NCBI RefSeq assembly: GCF_000981385.1 | Contig: NZ_LATZ01000132.1 | Span: 35,042-99,041 of the forward strand | Direction of reading: 5' to 3' | Source: Bacillus sp. SA1-12 | GTDB taxonomy: Bacteria; Bacillota; Bacilli; Bacillales; Bacillaceae | DNA: 64,000 bases | Part shown: positions 8,833-18,200 of the stretch, piece after piece | How the letters are laid out: each line of letters opens with the position of its first letter | Position numbering within the stretch: position 1 is the first letter of the stretch | Notes under the pieces: generated by a model | What the model was told of the DNA's origin: nothing | Databases searched by the model: none | What the model saw: only the letters and a program-made list of their open reading frames with translations | Translations under genes and position numbers: made by a program

Positions 8833-9107
8833 TTATAAAATTTCTCCTTTTGGTTACATGTTTCTTTTTGAATACTAAAAACCATCTTTTAACGAATCGA
8901 TATTAAAAGAGACACCATCCCTTCGAAGGAATGTCTGCTCTTCAACTATGAGAATGTAAGACTTATAAGTAGCAAAAAATTATGAAGTTGAATACAGCTA
9001 AAAAAGACTGTTTCTTACATAAATTAAAATCTATATTCGAACTGATACACAGATTACGATTCAATATTCTCTTAGATCCCTTTAATTTTATTTTGCCCAA
9101 TGCGATG

Positions 9108-9563
9108 TTACATTATGGCTTTAAATGAATGTCGAATGACATCTCCGCGGCTAATGATTCCAACCAACACTCCGTTACGTTCTACCGGCAGTTTTTTAAT
9201 TTGTTTTTTTCCTAAGATGGCTGCAATATTTTCTAATTCTTCATTCCATGAAACCTTGATCACTTTTCTTTTCGCGATTTCAAGAACATTTTTATTAAGC
9301 AATCTTTGTATTCTTTCGTCAAATACTTCATCATCCCCTTGAATAAAGAAACTATAGTTAAACGTATTAAAAAATCGATCCTCATGCTTCCCGATATACC
9401 GCATAATATCCCCGTCGCTTATATACGCTATAATTTCGTTTCTGTCATTTACAATAGGGAGCCCGCTGATATAGTATTTAATGAATATCTCAATGACAGT
9501 TCGGACGGTATCGTTTTCCTTTACTTTATAGACTTGTTTATTCATGATTTCATATGCTTTCAT
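9108..9563 (-). CDS. CBS domain pair protein, 151 aa
   Basis: A stand-alone protein made of two CBS domains: about residues 1-60 (MNKQVYKVKENDTVRTV, SGLPIVN, YISDGDIMR) and 90-148 (KKLPVERNGVLVGIISRGDV). Tandem CBS modules bind adenine nucleotides such as AMP, ATP or ppApp-like ligands and sense energy state. An AGGAG ribosome site precedes the ATG. Two copies of the sequence found in the promoter of the adjacent MarR gene lie upstream, at 9612-9633 and 9714-9733, so this gene is probably under MarR control. No effector domain is attached, so it may act on a partner protein. Confidence 0.85.
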   Translation of the reverse strand: MKAYEIMNKQVYKVKENDTVRTVIEIFIKYYISGLPIVNDRNEIIAYISDGDIMRYIGKHEDRFFNTFNYSFFIQGDDEVFDERIQRLLNKNVLEIAKRKVIKVSWNEELENIAAILGKKQIKKLPVERNGVLVGIISRGDVIRHSFKAIM

Positions 9564-9611
9564 AAAGATTCTCCTAACAAGAAATAATATCGTCCATCAT
9601 TTCACCCTAAA

Positions 9612-9733
9612 GATAATACGGCGCCTAACTATATGCGTAAAAAACACATTATTCTAGTATTTCTAAGATATCTACATTAAATCTGATGAAAAAAGTTGAA
9701 CTAAACCAATCAATTAATAAGGCACCTAACTAT
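9612..9733 (-). promoter_or_regulatory. Two predicted MarR operators upstream of the CBS gene
   Basis: On the minus strand the sites read ATAGTTAGGCGCCGTATTAT (9612-9631) and ATAGTTAGGTGCCTTATTAA (about 9714-9733). They share TAGTTAGGnGCCnTATTA with the site in the marR promoter at 10291-10327. Both lie between marR and the CBS gene, just before the CBS start. Confidence 0.6.
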
Positions 9734-9778
9734 CTATTTAGACGGATGCATGACACTTTTTTCATGCAATCCGCAACA

Positions 9779-10273
9779 TCATACGGGAAAATTATTTTGT
9801 TCTTTTGCCTCATGTAAGCCATCTTTAATTTTTACTAGCAGATTCACCAAAAGCTGTTGCTCTTCTTCGGTTGTCTTGGAGAAAATCTTCGTCATATGAC
9901 CCTTATAAAGGGGCATTAATGTATTCAAGACGCTATTTCCTTTTTCCGTTAAATAAATGGCTGTTTTTCTCCGGTCATCGAGAATGCTCCTTCTAATAAA
10001 TCCATCCTTTTCCAGACCATCAAGTAACCCCGTCATGGTGGACCGTGTTACTCTTGCCTCATTAGCTAACTCTGAAGGGTTAAGAGGGCGTTCATTGTTT
10101 AGTATAGATATTAGAACTTTTAATTTTCCATTGGACAGTTCAAAATACGATAACTTGGAAGTCAGCTCATGTTCCAACTCACGTGACACTCCCAATAATT
10201 GAATTAATACGTCAAAGTGATGATCCCAAAAAGGCAGGTTTTTCTTTATATTTGGATTTACATACTCGTTCAA
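9779..10273 (-). CDS. MarR family transcriptional regulator
   Basis: A 164-residue MarR protein. The winged helix-turn-helix spans about residues 45-120: LSYFELSNGKLKVLISI, then LNPSELANEARVTRSTMTGL (recognition helix) and a wing with DGFIRRSILDDRRKTAIYLT. It should be a cytoplasmic dimer binding a palindromic operator, released by a small ligand or oxidation. There is no cysteine at the OhrR position, so a peroxide sensor is unlikely. The start is TTG after GAAGGTGA. Its own promoter and the CBS promoter carry the same sites, suggesting autoregulation plus control of the CBS gene. Confidence 0.88.
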   Translation of the reverse strand: MNEYVNPNIKKNLPFWDHHFDVLIQLLGVSRELEHELTSKLSYFELSNGKLKVLISILNNERPLNPSELANEARVTRSTMTGLLDGLEKDGFIRRSILDDRRKTAIYLTEKGNSVLNTLMPLYKGHMTKIFSKTTEEEQQLLVNLLVKIKDGLHEAKEQNNFPV

Positions 10274-10290
10274 TGAATCACCTTCTCAAA

Positions 10291-10327
10291 ATAATAAGTA
10301 ACCTAATTATATGGCGCCGTATTATTT
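10291..10327 (-). promoter_or_regulatory. Predicted MarR operator in its own promoter
   Basis: AATAATAAGTAACC and GGCGCCGTATTATT face each other about 9 bases apart, forming an imperfect palindrome about 20 bp upstream of the marR start. Both halves match the sites upstream of the CBS gene. Confidence 0.6.
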
Positions 10328-10731
10328 TTTGTCAAGATGACTATATCTGACCAACGTGTTAGAGTTAGATTGTATATGAGTTATACTTTCCTACTCAATT
10401 ATCAATTATTTTTCTATAGTGATATAACACATAAAATCAAAAAATGTGTATTAATTCGCGCGTAGATAGAAATTGATCTCAGAATTATTTTGTAATGGAA
10501 AGAGGTTAATCCCCAGTTGAAAAAGCAACGGGGGACTGACCCTTTTTTCCGCTTGGTTTAAATTCAAAAATTTATTTACCACACCCATACCAACTGTTGG
10601 TTTGTAGGCACTCCTAGTTGTAGGTGTATTCCTCGTTTTCCAAAACTAAAAAGACACCTGTGTTCGGTATGAAATCTATAAACCAAAAAACATATTTTAG
10701 CTTATCCCAAATCTATATTATTATTTTTCAC
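10328..10731. other. Intergenic stretch with one terminator-like hairpin
   Basis: No gene is recognised. At about 10513-10537 CCCCAGTTG pairs with CAACGGGGG across AAAAAG, and CTTTTTT follows about ten bases on, so it may be a weak plus-strand terminator. Confidence 0.35.
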
Positions 10732-11162
10732 TTAAGTTCCCATTCTCTTAAAATACCCAGCTATAGCCGGAAAACTCATGAATTCTTTCTTCATGTCACG
10801 AAATGAAATCACCTTATTTCCTCTTGTAAGCTCAAAATCCAGTGATGATTCATGACAGTTCAATGGAGCTTGATGAAATGTATCCGTATAGAATTTGCTG
10901 GCCTCTTGCTCGCTGCTAGCAAAAATAAAGACAAAATCATTCTGATTCATCTTCAATGAATAGATGCCAACCTTATGAAAACCTAATACATTGTTCTCAA
11001 TCAGTGTTTCGCTACCTTCTGATGATCTGCTTGATCAAGATCTATTTTGGATATGTTGTCATCCAATGAAATTTTCTCTTCTGTTAGTAAATGATGAATG
11101 TAATGAGCCAATGTGGATTCTTCAAAGCGGATTGAATCCAGGTAAAGATCTTCTACAATCAC
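10732..11162 (-). pseudogene. Frameshifted small phage-type protein downstream of the helicase
   Basis: A GTG start at 11162 with a good GAGGTGA site opens a frame beginning MIVEDLYLDSIRFEES, which stops after about 53 residues (near 11000). A one-base shift continues with TLIENNVLGFHKVGIYSLK and runs to 10732, for about 143 residues in all. Both halves are acidic and look like one protein. I do not know its function; it sits directly downstream of a DnaB-type helicase, as small unknown proteins do in phage replication modules. The helicase next to it is also broken, so the block is decaying together. Confidence 0.55.
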
Positions 11163-11241
11163 GTAATATCACCTCGATATGAGAATTTTTCATGTCTATC
11201 ATCTTCCTCAATGGTTATTCAGAGGTTAGACGCTGTTCCTT

Positions 11242-12477
11242 TTACTCTTCAATCTTTCCTGTATACTCGTTGTAATTCACTTTAATGATTCCAACAGGGC
11301 CATTTCGGTTTTTCGAGACAATGATTTCAAGGGATTGATCCTGAGTTTCCTTGTCATAATATGCTTCACGGTACAAGAACAAAATGACATCGGCGTCTTG
11401 TTCAACACAACCGGATTCGCGAATATCTGACATCATCGGCCGTTTATTGACTCTTGCTTCCACCGATCGATTTAGCTGCGCTAAACAATAACTGAACAAT
11501 GAAAATCCTTTGCCATTGTTTTGATTGATTTGGATATTTCAGTTACTTTTGAATGGGTATTCCCTCCGTATAATTGACTAGGCTGAATGAGTGTTAAGTA
11601 ATCAATAAAAATGATCGGTTTTTTGGTTGGATACTGATTCATCAAATTTCGTGTTTTCGCTCTCATCTCAGCAATTGTTTGTCCAGCCCCATCAAAAATG
11701 TGCATATGAGTTTCGTTGAGATAATGGATCACATCCGACCATTTATTCTTTTGCTCTTCACTTAACATTCTTTTCGGATCCCGCATTTTTGTACGGTTAA
11801 AGCCTCCTATCGATGCAATTAACCGAGTGGTAATCGACCTTTCAGGCATTTCCAAGGAAAAGACGAGCGGCAGAAAACCTGCCCATCCCGACATTTTAGC
11901 AAAATGAAGCATGACGTCGGTTTTTCCCATCGATGGCCTTGCTGCTATAATCGTCACTTCCCCATCCTGAAAGCCACCTGTCACCTCGTCAAGCCTTTTG
12001 ATACCCGTTGTTGCACTTTGCAGGATTTTTTGTTCTTCCCAAGGTGCCTCATAGATATTTGCCAATGCTTGTTGTAAGGAGGTGTGATCATCCGTCCTCA
12101 TTTGGTTTATTTTATCTAATTCACCTATTACCTTAGGAATCTCCCAATCATAATTGGCTGCTACTATTAAAATGTTTCTCTTTTCCCGTTCTTTCCATTG
12201 ATCAAGAATAAGCTTCTCAAATCCTTCAAATTTCTCAACGTCTGCAAACGATAACACCTATGAAAGGTATGACATTCCACCTAATGAGTCGAGGTCAGGT
12301 CAGGTTGTTAATGAGATCAAATCAATACTCTTTCCCGTTTGGTTTAATTCCACCATCCTGCGCATTATTTCTTTATGCCGTGTACTTTCCAGTTGTTCAG
12401 GCTGAATGACGGTATCTTTAAGAAGGTACTCTGCCTTCATTAAACTTCCTAAGAACGCTTTTTCCACAATACTCATG
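11242..12477 (-). pseudogene. Replicative DNA helicase (DnaB family), broken by two stops and a frameshift
   Basis: The start at 12477 overlaps the stop of the upstream gene. The first 58 codons (MSIVEKAFLGSLMKAEYLL...) are the DnaB N-terminal domain. Then TGA and TAG stops interrupt the frame near 12305 and 12260. The frame continues with the helicase core: Walker A as AARPSMGKT, LVFSLEMPE, and Walker B as PIIFIDYLTLI. A one-base loss at about 11497 shifts the frame before LAQLNRSVE and the C-terminal DIRESGCVEQDAD motif. A full protein would have about 410 residues, typical of phage DnaB-like helicases. Three lesions make it a pseudogene. Confidence 0.85.
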
Positions 12478-12838
12478 ACTCTTCACATGTCGTAAGATGA
12501 AAATCTTTTAATTTTGAATGATAACCATCTATAACAGGTTCTTCGTCATTATGATGGATATATTTCCCCCGGTTTTTAATGACAAGTTCACTTGTTTCAG
12601 GATTGTACCTAATTAACTTGTGATGCCGGGTGAAACGTTCGATTAACGATTGAACAGTTATAACCGAATAACCTAAATCAAGCGCCATTTGTTCCTTCGT
12701 CATTGGATAGACCCCATTCTTAGTTGTATTTGGATTCGTAAGAAGATAAATGTAAAAATACTTTTCCTCAATGTTCATCTCCTTCGATACAATCGGATCT
12801 TTCCAAAAATCAGTATGTACCACTCTATAATTTTCCAT
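12473..12838 (-). pseudogene. Truncated DnaD-like phage replication protein
   Basis: The 121-residue product keeps the N-terminal winged-helix half (FWKDPIVSKEMNIEEKYFYI, then GVYPMTKEQMALDLGYS) but ends after about 100 homologous residues. The related protein at 41788-42741 continues with an acidic linker and a C-terminal DnaD/DnaB_2 domain. Here that half is missing and the frame ends exactly over the helicase start (TGA overlapping ATG), so a deletion seems to have joined the two. DnaD-type proteins load the helicase at origins. It may be expressed but is unlikely to load helicase. Confidence 0.65.
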
Positions 12839-13047
12839 TTTTAATCCCTACCTTTCAGTTATCCCGCATTTTCATTTTTCGACCTACAACCATAACTTTT
12901 TATTACAATTATTTCGCCACATAAAAAACATAGTGGAGCAAACCACTTTTGCCCCTCCCTTCTCTACTGTTCCCCACGATCATTTTCTCCTTTGTCTTTG
13001 CTAATTCACTAAAATTCCTAAAGATATTCAACAATTTAGATTGATAT

Positions 13048-13136
13048 GTTGAATAATCAACTATTTGCGGTAATTTAACCATTGAATGCATCTAGTTTTT
13101 ATTTAAAATTGTAAACATATGGTGATTAATCAATCA
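13048..13136 (+). promoter_or_regulatory. Predicted TetR-controlled promoter of the SDR gene at 13.2 kb
   Basis: TGTTGAATAATCAAC (13048-13062) lies upstream of a -35 TTGAAT (13082-13087). A 16-bp spacer leads to the -10 TAAAAT (13104-13109), and the palindrome TGATTAATCA follows at 13123-13132. The same plan occurs at five other places in the window. Confidence 0.65.
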
Positions 13137-13218
13137 GTGATGATTTTTGTTAAGTTAAAATCATTGTTCAACATTATACAAATATAGTAAAAAACAAAAT
13201 TAAGAGAGGGTGTGATTT

Positions 13219-13965
13219 ATGATGTCTATCCAAGATAAAGTTGTTATTATTATGGGTGCCTCAAGTGGAATAGGTGAAGCAACTACCAAGAAACTTGCGC
13301 AAGAAGGAGCAAAATTAGTGATTGCTGCTCGCGTGAAGATCGCTTGAAAGCTCTTAGTGAATCATTGCCAAATGCTGAAATACCATATGCTGTTGCCGAT
13401 GTATCGAATAAAGAGGAAGTACAGGCCGTTGTCGATCTGGCAGTTGAAAAATATGGTCGTGTAAATGTACTCTACAACAATGCTGGAGTTATGCCCACTG
13501 CGCCGCTTTCAGAAACTCGCTTTGATGAATAGCGTCAAATGGTGAATATTAACATAATGGGTGTTTTAAATGGAATTGCTGCTGTATTACCTATTATGAA
13601 GAAACAACAGTCTGGTCACATTATTTCCACTGATTCAGTAGCTGAACATGTTGTTTATCCAGGGTCTGCTGTATACTCTGGGACAAAGTTTACAGTTAGA
13701 GGGTTTTATGGAGGGATTGCGCCAGGAAGAAAGAGAAAATAATATTCGTTCAACGATCATTTCACCAGGTGCTGTAAGTGCTGAACTTTATACAACAATT
13801 AATACTCATGAAGATCGAGAATGGGTAAAGAACCTTATGGATTCAGGAGAAGGTTTTTCTTTGAAATCAAGCGATATCGCAGATGCATTAGCTTGTGCGA
13901 TTAGTACACCTGATACTGTTGCGGTAAGTGAAATCTTGATTCGTCCAACAAAACAAGTTATCTAA
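13219..13965 (+). pseudogene. Short-chain dehydrogenase/reductase, three lesions
   Basis: This is a classical SDR frame of about 246 codons with the NAD(P) motif GASSGIGEATTKKL near the start. It is disrupted three times. A base is lost at about 13334 (after VIAAR), a TAG replaces the Trp of DEWRQM at about 13530, and a second shift occurs near 13700. The Tyr of the YxxxK active site falls in AVYSGTKF. Its closest relative in the window is the minus-strand copy at 22128-22917, and a 23-codon stub of a third copy is at 33894-33965. All three stand behind the same promoter type. The function was probably NADPH-dependent reduction of an unknown carbonyl compound. Confidence 0.85.
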
Positions 13966-14030
13966 TTGATTTTGCGATTAATGAAAAAAGGATTCGCCCT
14001 GCCAGAAAATCCCCATAATATTTTCTAATT

Positions 14031-14067
14031 AAAAAATTGCCTCATAGCTTGTTGGGGCAATTTTTTA
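14031..14067 (+). terminator. Terminator after the SDR pseudogene
   Basis: ATTGCCTCA and TGGGGCAAT form an imperfect stem, followed by TTTTTTAAAA, about 70 bp past the SDR stop. Confidence 0.65.
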
Positions 14068-14131
14068 AAATAATTTGCTGGTTTACTTGTTTGCTTTCAT
14101 TCATGATTAAAATATATCAGGAGGCTTTTGG

Positions 14132-14698
14132 ATGAGAATAAAATTTAAGTGGATAATATTGTTTATTTTGGCCGCTTCAACGTTTCTAACAGCTTGCGGT
14201 AACAATCAAAATGGTAACAACGTCAGTAGCGATGATCATCTTGATACGAATCAAAGTGGTGAACAAATTGTTCCATCTGATAAATCAAACAACGAGATTA
14301 GTGAAGGTTCTACTATTGATAGTGGGGGTCCAGATACATTGGAAGATATAAGAATAAAATTAACGTTTAACAACGAAGAAGTTATTGTAAAAATGTTTGA
14401 TAATCCAACAAGCAGGGATTTTATGACATTACTCCCATTAACAATAACCTTAGAAGATTATGCTGGAACCGAAAAAATTAATTACCTACCAAAAAAATTA
14501 TCTACAGAAGAAGCTCCATCTGGCAGTAATCCCTCAGTTGGAGATTTCACTTATTATTCTCCCTGGGGGAATTTAGCCATCTTTTATAAAGATTTCGGGT
14601 ATTCAAATGGACTTATTAAATTAGGCAAGATTGAATCTGGTGTAGAAAAGTTAAAAAGTATGGATGGCGATTTTACAGTTACAATTGAAAAAATTTAA
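14132..14698 (+). CDS. Lipoprotein with cyclophilin-like domain
   Basis: A 188-residue secreted lipoprotein. The signal peptide ends in the lipobox FLTAC, with Cys22 the likely lipidated residue, followed by a polar Asn/Ser-rich linker to about residue 70. The C-terminal 115 residues form a cyclophilin-like fold (PF18050 type): KLTFNNEEVIVKMFDNPTSR, LPLTITLEDYAGTEKINYLP and TYYSPWGNLAIFY. These bacterial proteins share the cyclophilin barrel but usually lack prolyl isomerase residues, and the function is unknown. A fragment of the same domain is fused to an aldo-keto reductase remnant at 30304-30732. An AGGAGG ribosome site precedes the ATG. Confidence 0.85.
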   Translation: MRIKFKWIILFILAASTFLTACGNNQNGNNVSSDDHLDTNQSGEQIVPSDKSNNEISEGSTIDSGGPDTLEDIRIKLTFNNEEVIVKMFDNPTSRDFMTLLPLTITLEDYAGTEKINYLPKKLSTEEAPSGSNPSVGDFTYYSPWGNLAIFYKDFGYSNGLIKLGKIESGVEKLKSMDGDFTVTIEKI

Positions 14699-14835
14699 AA
14701 ACAGAATAGACTTTCTACCATATGATTTAATAATGCTTCGATTCTTAATGGTTTAGTGTTAATACTACCTGCTCTAATAGTGTTCTTGAGACATTTGTCA
14801 TCTATAAAAACTTGTAAGCAAATGATAACAACACA

Positions 14836-14873
14836 AAAAACCACTCCCTTATGTTTTATAGGAAGTGGTTTTT
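14836..14873. terminator. Bidirectional terminator between the lipoprotein and the methyltransferase
   Basis: AAAAACCACT pairs perfectly with AGTGGTTTTT, with a partly paired interior. The A/T runs on both sides fit termination from both converging genes. Confidence 0.8.
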
Positions 14874-14878
14874 GTTTC

Positions 14879-16075
14879 TTATGGTAAATTCTTTATAAAC
14901 ACAACCTTAAGATAGTTGCCTTCTGGGAATTCTTTTATTGATTTAAAGTCTTTTGGAAGGGAGAATTCGTCAACTAGTTGATATCTTCTGTTTGATTCTC
15001 TAAATGCAAGATCAATAAAACTTTTAAATTTATTCATATTAAAAGAGCTTGAATTGGTAGATGCTACAATGATCCCCTCATCTTTTGTAATAGCAATGGC
15101 TTCCTTTAAAAGATTTTTATAGTCCTTTTCAGCGCTAAATACCATCTTTTTTGACCTTGCGAAGCTCGGGGGATCAAGTATAACCAGGTCAAAGCTTAGC
15201 TGTTTTTTTACAGCATATTTAAAATAATGGAATACATCTTCAACAATTATATCCTGTGATTCAATATCTATCCCGTTCAACCGAAACTGCTCTATGGTCT
15301 TGCTTAAGCTTCTATTTGCTAAATCTACACTTGTCGTTTTAACTGCTCCTCCTAGGGCAGCAAACACTGAAAACGCGCCTGTATAAGAAAAGGTGTTTAG
15401 TACATCCTTTCCGTTCGCATATACATCCCGGATTTTTCTTCGTACATCTCTTTGATCTAAAAATACACCAACCATCGCATTTTCATTTAAGTATACAGCA
15501 AAATTCTCTCCATTTTCTTTCACGATAAGCGGAAATGTTCCTCTTTCTCCCGTTACAAAATCATCTTCTTCAATATATTTCCCGTTATCATCAAATCTTT
15601 TCTTTTGATAAACGGCTTTAAAGTGAGTCAATTCTTTAAGCGCATTTATAATATAATCCCGAAAGCGGTAAATTCCTTTGCTGTACCAGCTGATTAAATA
15701 GTAGCCATCAAAATAATCAATGGTTAATCCGCCCAACCCATCGCCTTCGCCGTTTACTACTCTGAATGCATTAGTATCTACGCTATTAAAAAAATCCTCT
15801 CTATATTTGATCGCGTCCTTCATTTTATTCATAAAAAATCTTTGGTCAATCTGTTCATTCTCGCTTCTGCTAAAAACCCATCCATACCCCTTATTTTGTT
15901 TGCCAAAATAGCCTTTTGCTATGAATTTATTCTTTTCATCAACGAGTCGGATAAAGGTTCCTTCCTCAACAGATTCGTCCAAGTTAAGTATAGCTTCCTT
16001 CGATATGAGCGGATAACCACTTTTATATTTATTTACAAACTTGCCCTTTACCTTTAAAGTGACTTCTTTTTTCAT
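14879..16075 (-). CDS. rlmI: RlmI-like 23S rRNA (cytosine-C5) methyltransferase
   Basis: A 398-residue class I SAM-dependent methyltransferase with an N-terminal PUA domain (about 1-75, from VTLKVKGKFVNKYKSGYPL) that binds RNA. The middle region is RlmI-like (FRVVNGEGDGLGGLTID), then come the SAM motif DVLNTFSYTGAFSVFAA and motif IV as LVILDPPSFARSKK. Length and order match E. coli RlmI (396 residues, m5C1962 of 23S rRNA) and B. subtilis YwbD. The exact target base is inferred by family. It is monocistronic and converges on the lipoprotein gene through a shared terminator. Confidence 0.85.
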   Translation of the reverse strand: MKKEVTLKVKGKFVNKYKSGYPLISKEAILNLDESVEEGTFIRLVDEKNKFIAKGYFGKQNKGYGWVFSRSENEQIDQRFFMNKMKDAIKYREDFFNSVDTNAFRVVNGEGDGLGGLTIDYFDGYYLISWYSKGIYRFRDYIINALKELTHFKAVYQKKRFDDNGKYIEEDDFVTGERGTFPLIVKENGENFAVYLNENAMVGVFLDQRDVRRKIRDVYANGKDVLNTFSYTGAFSVFAALGGAVKTTSVDLANRSLSKTIEQFRLNGIDIESQDIIVEDVFHYFKYAVKKQLSFDLVILDPPSFARSKKMVFSAEKDYKNLLKEAIAITKDEGIIVASTNSSSFNMNKFKSFIDLAFRESNRRYQLVDEFSLPKDFKSIKEFPEGNYLKVVFIKNLP

Positions 16076-16494
16076 CTTATCATCCTATTACTATTTTTTA
16101 TCCCCTTTTAATAAAAGGTGGAGTGAAGAGATCTAATTTTTCGCATTTAATTGGTTCACTATGCTTAATAGTAAACTGTTCAATAACTATAGCATATAAT
16201 TTGAATTTCTTCTTCAACATTCTGGACCCGATTGCGGAAGATCATATAGGATCGTATGATTCTTCTTGAAGAAAAGCTACCTGTTAGCTCACAAATTATT
16301 TAAACAAGATATTTTCTTCTCTAGAACAACATGTCCAATATTGTTTATCGCAGTATTAATTGCCCAAACGTTAATTTGAGTAGTTACTTTGCCTTTTTCA
16401 TCATTGCCTTATTACCAACACTTCGATCATAATAGGAAATTTTCAGTTTATTAAGTCAATACAAAATGGATTTTGCGACTGATAATATCTTGTT
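16076..16494. other. Intergenic stretch, possible gene remnant
   Basis: No intact gene. A minus-strand frame at about 16300-16410 reads GKVTTQINVWAINTAINNIG and ends at a stop, but it has no start or ribosome site and I do not recognise it. Confidence 0.35.
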
Positions 16495-16866
16495 TTATCG
16501 TAGGATGACCTTAACTGTCGCCGATCGGGCACTCGTGCTGATCATCGAGCTAAGATATGGATTGCCGTTGTACTTCTTACGGTAAGCGTTATCAATCAGA
16601 TCATTAATTGGTCCGTCGACCTGCTCAAAACTGACTTCTTTCGTCATGCCGGCGACAGTGATTCTTCCTGCCTTCTGCTTTACCGCGGCCTTGTACCAAC
16701 GTGAGTTCTGCCCGTAGTAAGCACGCACATAGAGGGATTCGTCAACCACAACGGACCAAACCCATGTCGGGGTGCCGTAGGTTATTCCATCCTCACGGAA
16801 CGGTGAAATGTGCAGGTCATCGGCTACAGCAATCTTATTTAGTTCGTCTTTCAACCATTTAGACAT
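16495..16866 (-). CDS. DUF2255 family protein
   Basis: A 123-residue DUF2255 protein. The family has the flavin-binding-like split barrel look: ISPFREDGITYGTPTWVW, then VVVDESLYVRAYYGQNSRWYKAAV and a C-terminal DNAYRKKY. Such proteins are predicted nitroreductase or PNPOx-like oxidoreductases, with no proven reaction. The gene is visibly richer in GC than its neighbours, which suggests recent acquisition. It has a GGAGGAAA ribosome site and the TetR-type promoter shared with the SDR genes, so it probably belongs to the same regulon. Confidence 0.82.
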   Translation of the reverse strand: MSKWLKDELNKIAVADDLHISPFREDGITYGTPTWVWSVVVDESLYVRAYYGQNSRWYKAAVKQKAGRITVAGMTKEVSFEQVDGPINDLIDNAYRKKYNGNPYLSSMISTSARSATVKVILR

Positions 16867-16899
16867 TGTGTATTTCCTCCATTAACCTTTTTGTTGTTA

Positions 16900-16975
16900 A
16901 TTTTATACAAAAACGGATTGCTTTCAATGGTTAAATAATCGCAAAATGTTGATTATTTTACAGATGAATCAACAT
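16900..16975 (-). promoter_or_regulatory. Predicted TetR-controlled promoter of the DUF2255 gene
   Basis: On the minus strand the -35 TTGAAA (16922-16927), a 16-bp spacer and the -10 TAAAAT (16900-16905) lie below an inverted repeat. Its arms are ATGTTGATT (16946-16954) and AATCAACAT (16967-16975). A downstream TGATTAATCA site, present in the other copies, is not evident here. Confidence 0.6.
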
Positions 16976-17128
16976 TGTTCATTATCAGCCGCTCATCTCG
17001 TGAAGAATTCCGGCTTATATATTTTTTATCGGTAATAGAATCTGTCAATTCCCCTCAATCTGCGAATCGTTTCCGTACCTTCAACATACCTCATATACAA
17101 AGAGACCTTTTCATGAAAGGTCCCCAAA

Positions 17129-17254
17129 TTACTTATAAGAGTCTTTGTTTTGACTGAAATTCCAATATAGATGATTAATCCTCTTTATCTTTACCTTTTT
17201 TACATTGATTCCTTTTCTTTTTAATACTTCAATTATGGTATCAATTGTTTTCAT
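17129..17254 (-). CDS. Small basic protein, 41 aa
   Basis: The 41-residue frame starts at ATG 17254, behind AAAGGAG spaced seven bases from the start. It reads MKTIDTIIEVLKRKGINVKK and onward, rich in Lys, and is probably helical. A longer in-frame extension upstream exists but lacks a ribosome site. No family is recognised. Confidence 0.5.
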   Translation of the reverse strand: MKTIDTIIEVLKRKGINVKKVKIKRINHLYWNFSQNKDSYK

Positions 17255-17429
17255 ACTTATCTCCTTTAAGAAACTAATATAATGGAAGAATGTAAATAAA
17301 CAATCTTCTAGGATAGAAATATAATTACTTCTGCTAATAAGGAATATCATCATATTTAATAACATTCTGTGTTCGTAATAGAACCTTCTATTGATCTTAA
17401 TATTCATATTTACCACTAATACATCTATA

Positions 17430-18119
17430 TCAGTTTTTTTGAACTGCTCTATGTTCCTGCCTCTGAATAAATTTCAAAGCATAATGTGTCCCAGCAATAT
17501 AGATACCCATGATCGATAGATGGTCAAGTATAAATCTTATGGCAGAATCATCGTTGAACCAACCAAATGGGTTGTAAATAAATAGCTTAGAGCCCATTTC
17601 TCCCTCGAAGGAAGAATGCACCCCGTAGGCAACAATTAATACCGCCAACATACGCAGCGCAAGGGTGCGAATTCGGCTAGTACCGGTAATTCCCGTCATC
17701 CTCCGTACTGAATTGATCATGATTCCCCATGATAATCCTATGTGTACTGCCATGATGATAAATCCCCAATAGGCTGACTGAACATGTATTTGCCGGAAGA
17801 TCATGTCATTATTAACAGGTATAAAGGGAAATAGATCACTAGAAATTAGTATTCCGCATATCATCATGACAACCATTGCTACAAGAAAAAGCAGATTGAG
17901 TCCGATTTGCAGTATTCGCCGGAAATTATGCTTTCCCTTTAAAATCACTTTATACCAACGTCGATTTAAGTAATTATGGATGATAAATAATACAAGCACC
18001 ACAACTCCAATGACTTCATGAATCATCGTTCCTGTAATATAGTAAGCCATTGCTATTAACATAAGAACTGTCATAACAAGATCATTAACCAGCTTGAATA
18101 ACATCTTTCGATTCAACAT
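17430..18119 (-). CDS. DUF4405-type membrane cytochrome b-like protein
   Basis: A 229-residue membrane protein with about five or six transmembrane segments (about 10-32, 36-50, 70-93, 112-133, 150-165, 195-215). Histidines lie in or near the helices: His34, His48, His112 and His126, suited to b-heme ligation. DUF4405 proteins resemble cytochrome b561 and ferric reductase-like domains. It lies 81 bp downstream of a lipoprotein with a CxxCH heme-c motif and probably shares its transcript. The pair could pass electrons between the membrane quinone pool and the outside. The electron donor and acceptor are unknown. Confidence 0.75.
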   Translation of the reverse strand: MLNRKMLFKLVNDLVMTVLMLIAMAYYITGTMIHEVIGVVVLVLFIIHNYLNRRWYKVILKGKHNFRRILQIGLNLLFLVAMVVMMICGILISSDLFPFIPVNNDMIFRQIHVQSAYWGFIIMAVHIGLSWGIMINSVRRMTGITGTSRIRTLALRMLAVLIVAYGVHSSFEGEMGSKLFIYNPFGWFNDDSAIRFILDHLSIMGIYIAGTHYALKFIQRQEHRAVQKN

Positions 18120-18200
18120 ATACTCCTCTTTCTATTTAATTTACTCACTGGAGTGTTTCCTTAGTGGACGTGCAACTAATCTTTACAAGTAACACATTCA

